From positions 1 through 22,885 of the IMG/VR virus record IMGVR_UViG_3300025276_000229: 22,885 nt of DNA; one strand, written 5' to 3'. A program made the position numbers and the translations under genes. Below are positions 18,538 through 22,885 of this stretch, one piece after another (within the stretch, counting starts at the first letter, position 1; each line of letters starts with the position of its first letter). Under the pieces are notes generated by a model. The model did no database searches. It saw nothing but the letters and a program-made list of their open reading frames with translations, and had not been told where the DNA came from. This stretch comes from a virus.

Positions 18538-19113
18538 ATGTCAACAGCTACAGGTCAAGTAAACATCCGTAAAAACATTAACGATGGGGCAATAGCCTCA
18601 GACGTTCGTCTTCTGTCAGAGCGCGTTGGCGCACAAACAGAAGTAACTACAGCTACTATTGCAGTAACTGATGACACTCACACTGACGTTTCTTTTGTGC
18701 AACCTGCCGGAACAATCATCCGTAACTTGATTGCTATCCCTGCGGGTAACATTGTAACAGGCGGTAGTAGCGGCAATGACGTAGACTTTAGTCTGGGTAC
18801 GGCTGCGGGTGGTGGGCAGATTATCGCTACTGAAGCTATTCTAGATGACGGTGGTGCTGCTGTAACTTGGGCTGCTAATGCTCCTTTGTATCTTATTAAA
18901 GATTCACACGGACATGCAGCTAACCAGTTTGTAACTACCTCTGTAACCGCAGGTGTTGTAGGTGGCCCCGCTACTTCAGAAGCTATTGTAATTGCAAGCA
19001 CTTTGTACTCTGCTGCTAATCGTACACTACATGCTCGTTTAACTCCTATTGGAGCTGATCTAGCTACTGCTGCAACAACTGTTAAGTACATTGTTCAGTT
19101 CCAAGCACTATAA
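18538..19113 (+). CDS. Putative virion structural protein (191 aa)
   Basis: The product is rich in Ala, Thr, Val and Gly and poor in charged residues; strand-like segments such as VTTATIAVTDDTHTDVSFVQ and RTLHARLTPIGADL suggest a beta-sandwich. A close of the type RLTPxGADLATA...KYIVQF recurs, from memory, in structural proteins of marine phages. It has AGAGGAAGAAATT ahead of the ATG and lies between the terminase and portal genes, with its own terminator after it, so it may be expressed separately and strongly. A decoration or fibre-like role is a reasonable guess; the exact function is unknown. Confidence 0.72.
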   Translation: MSTATGQVNIRKNINDGAIASDVRLLSERVGAQTEVTTATIAVTDDTHTDVSFVQPAGTIIRNLIAIPAGNIVTGGSSGNDVDFSLGTAAGGGQIIATEAILDDGGAAVTWAANAPLYLIKDSHGHAANQFVTTSVTAGVVGGPATSEAIVIASTLYSAANRTLHARLTPIGADLATAATTVKYIVQFQAL

Positions 19114-19127
19114 AACTAAGTACTACG

Positions 19128-19160
19128 CCTGCCTGATTCTTCGGATGACGGCAGGTTTTT
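19128..19160 (+). terminator. Intrinsic terminator after the structural gene
   Basis: CCTGCC (19128-19133) pairs with GGCAGG (19150-19155); the inner part can form a second small stem around TTC. TTTTT follows at once. It lies 14 bases after the stop of the 191-aa gene. Confidence 0.85.
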
Positions 19161-19163
19161 CTG

Positions 19164-19169
19164 TATAAT
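19164..19169 (+). promoter_or_regulatory. Possible -10 element ahead of the portal gene
   Basis: A perfect TATAAT lies directly after the terminator and 13 bases ahead of the portal start, but no good -35 is visible at 16-18 bp (TTCGGA is the closest). It could restart transcription for the portal gene or be chance. Confidence 0.3.
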
Positions 19170-19182
19170 GTAGGGAAATTAC

Positions 19183-21363
19183 ATGGCTAACGAAAAAGAC
19201 GGATTATTTGGAAACGCGGGTGAGATCTACTTTGAAGCTGTTGAGGGCGAAAGTGGTCTTGACTTAACGCTTGAGGAATCCATTCGTCTTCAGTTTGTAG
19301 GTTTAGTTCAAGATCGCTTTGCACAAGCAGAGTCAGCAAGAGAATCAGATGAAGCTAGATGGCTACAAGCCTATCACAACTTCCGTGGACTCTATGGTAA
19401 GAACGTAAAGTTCCGCGAGTCAGAAAAGTCTAGAGTATTTATCAAAGTTACAAAGACTAAAGTAATTGCAGCATTTGGTCAGTTAGTAGATGTAATGTTC
19501 GGAACAGGTAAGTTCCCTATTGGTGTTAAAGAAACAAAAATACCGGAAGGTGTGTCAACATATAGACACCTAGACATGGCTCCTAACATTGAAACAAGCG
19601 AACCAGAAGCCAAAGAACCAGAAACAGCAGAAGAAAAAGCACTAGACCCCTTTGACGTAGGCTACGAAGGTGACGGAAGAGTACTGAAAGCAGGAGCAAC
19701 TTTCTCAACAGGTGAAAATGCTTTTGAAGACGCAATAAAAGAAGCAGAACTTGAATTTAAAGACGGTGTACATCCAAATCCACAAGTTTTAGAAATAGCT
19801 CCTGCTAAAGATGCAGCACGTTTAATGCAGAAACTTATACACGATCAGATCGAAGAGTCTAACGGGTCTTCTGAACTACGTAATGCGCTATTTGAATCTG
19901 CTTTGTTTGGTACAGGTATTGTTAAAGGCCCGTTTAACTTCAACAAAACACTTAGTCGTTGGGAAAAAGACGAAGAGACAGGCGAAAGAACGTACAATCC
20001 GCTATCTGTTCGTGTTCCGCGCATTGAGTTTGTTTCTATTTGGGATTTCTTTCCCGATCCCAATGCTACTACTATTGAAGAGTGCGAATACACGTTTCAT
20101 AGACATAAATTAAACCGATCACAGCTTAGAAACCTAGCTAAACTTCCGCATTTTAGCAAAGATCAGATTCGTGAGTGCTTAACGATGGGATCAAACTACG
20201 TTGAGAAAGACTACGAGTCTGAATTGAAAGATGATCACCGCAATGAAGACTACGGCAGTGGTTTATTTGAAGTTTTAGAATACTGGGGAGTCATGGATGC
20301 TCAATACGCAAGAGAAGCAGGCATGGACATCCCTGATGAAGTGGATGACCTAGATGAAGTACAAGTTAATGCATGGATTAGTAATGGTAAGCTGTTACGT
20401 GGCGTTGTTAATCCATTTACTCCGTACAGACTCCCATACAATGCCTTTCCTTACGAGCGTAATCCTTATTCTTTCTTCGGTATTGGCGTTGCTGAAAATA
20501 TGGATGACTCTCAACAGATAATGAACGGACACGCACGTATGGCAATAGACAACCTAGCGTTGTCAGGCTCTATAGTCTTTGACGTAGACGAGTCTGCTTT
20601 AGTTGGCGGGCAGTCAATGGAAATATATCCCGGAAAAGTCTTTAGGCGACAGTCAGGAATGCAAGGTCAGTCAATACACGGCTTAAAGTTCCCTAACACT
20701 ACGCAAGAAAACTTACAAATGTTTGATAAGTTCCGTCAGCTTGCAGATGAGCAGACCGGAATACCTAGTTACTCGCATGGACAGACAGGCGTACAGAGCA
20801 TGACTCGTACAGCGTCAGGTATGTCGATGCTTCTAGGTGCAGCAAGTCTTAATATTAAAACAGTTGTTAAGAACGTAGATGATTTCTTGTTGAAGCCTTT
20901 AGGTAAAGCTTATTACCAGTGGAACATGCAGTTCTTTGAAGGCGAATTAGATATTGAAGGCGATTTAGAAATTAACGCAATGGGTACTAACAGCCTAATG
21001 CAAAAAGAAGTTCGTAGTCAGCGTTTGACCATGTTCTTACAAACCGCACAGAACCCCGCTATTGCACCGTTTGTTAAAATCTCTAAGATTGTTAGTGAAC
21101 TTGCATACAGTTTAGACTTAGATCCTGATGAGATACTCAACGATCCTGAAGAAGCTGCAATCATGGCACAGATCATAGGAGCGCAAAATGTTGGACAAGC
21201 AAATGGCAGCGAGGTTGTCACCCCTGACGAGCAACAAGGAGCTATGGGAGGCGCTCAAGGAGCATCTCAACAACCTCAAGGACTTGGAGCTACAGGGACT
21301 GGCGGTGGCAACATTGGAACTGGAAGTGTTCCGCAAGCAGGGGAAAGTGAGTTCTCTGGTTAA
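19183..21363 (+). CDS. Portal protein
   Basis: The 726-aa product is a portal of the large podovirus type: a helical N-terminal part (TLEESIRLQFVGLVQDRFAQ, about 29-48), a Lys/Arg-rich segment with KSRVFIKVTKTKVIAAFGQL, an acidic variable loop (about 130-190), a conserved EFVSIWDFFPDPNA region (about 283-296), and downstream NAFPYERNPYSFFGIGVAEN with MDDSQQIMNGHARMAIDN, then a helical crown part with MTRTASGMSMLLGAA. The last 40 residues are a Gly/Gln/Ser-rich, probably disordered tail. The protein forms the dodecameric DNA channel at one capsid vertex. AGGGAAATTAC precedes the ATG. Confidence 0.92.
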   Translation: MANEKDGLFGNAGEIYFEAVEGESGLDLTLEESIRLQFVGLVQDRFAQAESARESDEARWLQAYHNFRGLYGKNVKFRESEKSRVFIKVTKTKVIAAFGQLVDVMFGTGKFPIGVKETKIPEGVSTYRHLDMAPNIETSEPEAKEPETAEEKALDPFDVGYEGDGRVLKAGATFSTGENAFEDAIKEAELEFKDGVHPNPQVLEIAPAKDAARLMQKLIHDQIEESNGSSELRNALFESALFGTGIVKGPFNFNKTLSRWEKDEETGERTYNPLSVRVPRIEFVSIWDFFPDPNATTIEECEYTFHRHKLNRSQLRNLAKLPHFSKDQIRECLTMGSNYVEKDYESELKDDHRNEDYGSGLFEVLEYWGVMDAQYAREAGMDIPDEVDDLDEVQVNAWISNGKLLRGVVNPFTPYRLPYNAFPYERNPYSFFGIGVAENMDDSQQIMNGHARMAIDNLALSGSIVFDVDESALVGGQSMEIYPGKVFRRQSGMQGQSIHGLKFPNTTQENLQMFDKFRQLADEQTGIPSYSHGQTGVQSMTRTASGMSMLLGAASLNIKTVVKNVDDFLLKPLGKAYYQWNMQFFEGELDIEGDLEINAMGTNSLMQKEVRSQRLTMFLQTAQNPAIAPFVKISKIVSELAYSLDLDPDEILNDPEEAAIMAQIIGAQNVGQANGSEVVTPDEQQGAMGGAQGASQQPQGLGATGTGGGNIGTGSVPQAGESEFSG

Positions 21364-21423
21364 TTTAATGCAGCTTAAAGACCAAGTTGGCGAAGCTAAA
21401 CAACGAACAGAAGGTTCTTAATT

Positions 21424-22885
21424 ATGAATAAAATGTATAACATGGGTGGCGAAACCGCTGACGATAAGCGTTACAGAATGCAAATGCAAAAGAAGCGCGG
21501 CTCGTATGACGAAGGTGGTGGAGCTGAAATGTCTGATGTTGATAAGTTTATAAAATTAAACGCTGATTTAGACGCAGCCCAACAAAAATACAAAGGCAAT
21601 TCTGAAGCTTTAGAAAACGTAGCTCGACATCGCCGTGATATTGAAAATAGTTTTAGCTCAGAAACCCGCGCCGAAGCGTTTCAAAAAATGGATGCAGATG
21701 CAGAAGCCCTTGATTCAAGTGAACGAAGAAACAAGCAACAGACTATTCAAGATTCTGGTGCGGGTCTTCTTGAAGAAGTTCGCAACCGCAGGAGCATGGG
21801 CGGTGAAATGGATGACCGTGAAGGCTACGCTTCTGGCGTTTCACTTGTTAACTATTTTATTAAGTCTAAAGAAGGCCAAAGCATTATAAAAGATCTAGTA
21901 AAAGGCGTAGATAAGCCTCTTAAAGCTGATGCTAGAGTGGCTAAAGTTCTCACAGACGACTACGATTCGGTTGATTTGCAAAGAATGGCTGAAGCTTTAG
22001 CAACAACTGTACAGGCAAATACAAAATACAGTGCTGACGGTGTAGCTTCTTTAACAACAAACAAGTCAAATATTGTAAACGAAGCAGCCAATCAAGCTAA
22101 TATAGGAATCAGTGGGACTAGCCTTAAAACAATAAGCCCTCAAGCTTTAGAAACTATGCTATATTTAAACAATCAAGGAGCAGGGGGAGGCAAGTCTAAA
22201 GGGATTTTAAATACTATTGTTCAGTTTAAAAGAGCCTTAACAGAAAAACCAAGTTTAATGTCTGGGTATACTCCTGATATTTCATCAACTGGAAAAGGAA
22301 AAAAAGCAGTAGGGCAAGGAATTGTAGCAGGAACAGGAGTAGGAATTGTAGCAGGAGCAGGTGGAGTATTGCTTTTTGCAGACGAAGACAAAACTGAAAA
22401 ATCAGTTGAAGCTCCAATGTCAGAAGAAATTGAAAAAGATGCTAAAACTTTAGAAGCTGAAAACTTTGACATGAGATTCAGTGAAGAAATAAAAAACGCT
22501 AAAAAAGGCAAAACTTCATATATGTATAAGCCTTTAGATCCAGATGCCCCTGAAAGAGAAATTGCACTGGAACTTAAAGCGGGTGATACTAAGTTGGTTC
22601 CGCAAAACAAAGGCGGCATGATGAAGTACGCTGAAGGCTCTATGCTTGTTCCACCTGAAATGGAAGAAGGCATGCCTGAAGATACCTACGACAACATCCC
22701 AGAAGATGAGATGGCTGCTGTAGAAGCTTCACAGCTTCCAGACTCAGAAATGGAAGAAGACTACACAGGCTATGTATTAGGGCAGTCTTTAGACACAGAA
22801 GAACAAGATTATTTAATGGGCGTTCTAGAAACAGACGAGCGTTTAAGTGGCATCTTTGACAAGGTTATGGATGTTGCAGGAGAAT
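21424..22885 (+). CDS. Scaffold-like head protein, partial at window edge
   Basis: From the ATG at 21424-21426 the frame is open for 487 codons to the right edge, with no stop. Its place after the portal and its composition (very acidic, Glu/Asp/Met/Ala-rich) fit a head-assembly or scaffold-type protein. The stretch KYAEGSMLVPPEMEEG (about 401-416) and the later YTGYVLGQSLDTEEQDYLMG with LETDERLSGIFDKVMD (about 449-482) resemble, from memory, a conserved region of proteins placed next to the portal in marine podoviruses. Unusual here are an N-terminal helical part of about 250 residues and a Gly/Ala/Val-rich hydrophobic segment (about 295-319, GIVAGTGVGIVAGAGGVLLF). The segment looks like a glycine-zipper membrane stretch. 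The exact role is uncertain. Confidence 0.75.
   Translation, partial: MNKMYNMGGETADDKRYRMQMQKKRGSYDEGGGAEMSDVDKFIKLNADLDAAQQKYKGNSEALENVARHRRDIENSFSSETRAEAFQKMDADAEALDSSERRNKQQTIQDSGAGLLEEVRNRRSMGGEMDDREGYASGVSLVNYFIKSKEGQSIIKDLVKGVDKPLKADARVAKVLTDDYDSVDLQRMAEALATTVQANTKYSADGVASLTTNKSNIVNEAANQANIGISGTSLKTISPQALETMLYLNNQGAGGGKSKGILNTIVQFKRALTEKPSLMSGYTPDISSTGKGKKAVGQGIVAGTGVGIVAGAGGVLLFADEDKTEKSVEAPMSEEIEKDAKTLEAENFDMRFSEEIKNAKKGKTSYMYKPLDPDAPEREIALELKAGDTKLVPQNKGGMMKYAEGSMLVPPEMEEGMPEDTYDNIPEDEMAAVEASQLPDSEMEEDYTGYVLGQSLDTEEQDYLMGVLETDERLSGIFDKVMDVAGE

Noticed and set aside
21188-21421. Plus-strand open frame overlapping the portal gene end
   Set aside because: Most of it lies in an alternate frame of the low-complexity portal tail; only 17 codons (from ATG 21368) lie outside, too few to support a gene, although that short piece cannot be excluded.
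22221-22673. Minus-strand open frame of 150 codons
   Set aside because: It is antisense to the continuous scaffold-like frame and its Ser/Pro/Phe-rich composition is that of a shadow frame.

Overview
The window looks like about half of the genome of a lytic, T7-supergroup (podovirus-like) tailed bacteriophage, most similar in protein style to marine phages. The basis is a replication set of T7 types (gp2.5-like single-strand binding protein, gp4-like primase-helicase, gp5-like DNA polymerase with a 3'-5' exonuclease domain, gp3-like endonuclease I, and a protein with the DUF3310 motif of T7 gp1.7), next to a terminase small/large subunit pair, a 726-residue portal protein and a scaffold-like protein. 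No ribosomal RNA, tRNA, CRISPR array, integrase or phage RNA polymerase is visible. Promoters match the bacterial sigma-70 consensus very well, so host RNA polymerase probably reads at least the early genes. The base composition is moderately AT-rich. The host cannot be named from this window; a Gram-negative marine bacterium is an inference from family resemblance.

Layout: two divergent arms meet at a non-coding hub of about 1 kb (15144-16207). The left arm (1-15143) is entirely on the minus strand. Read in transcription order it holds: an isolated first gene (14604-15143) closed by a terminator; a string of small unknown genes, several separated by copies of one AT-rich palindrome (12.4-14.6 kb); a GP88-like protein; a Mom-like DNA-modification gene set between imperfect direct repeats; more small genes; a DUF932 protein with its own strong promoter; a cluster of small genes including two membrane proteins; a MazG-like pyrophosphohydrolase; and then the replication and recombination module (SSB, primase-helicase, HNH nuclease, DNA polymerase, GIY-YIG nuclease, RecB-type exonuclease, endonuclease I, DUF3310 protein). 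The polymerase gene is bracketed by the two homing-type nuclease genes. The right arm (16208-22885) is on the plus strand and is the packaging and head module: terminase small subunit, a small HTH-like protein, terminase large subunit, a putative structural protein, a terminator, portal, and a truncated scaffold-like protein.

The hub carries two facing-away promoters with perfect TTGACA/TATAAT hexamers and 17-bp spacers, sharing a 15-base block around the -10; a third, weaker promoter just before the first left-arm gene; an iteron-like family of CTTYRAAGTC sequences; and two long inverted repeats. It is the obvious control region and a reasonable candidate replication origin.

How the genes work together: the left arm would make and protect phage DNA (replication, nucleotide-pool hydrolysis by MazG, recombination and branch resolution, possible adenine modification by the Mom-like protein), and the right arm would build and fill the capsid. 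Most neighbouring genes overlap by 1-30 bases or sit a few bases apart, so translational coupling is probably widespread. Function calls rest on motifs read by eye; no database search was possible.
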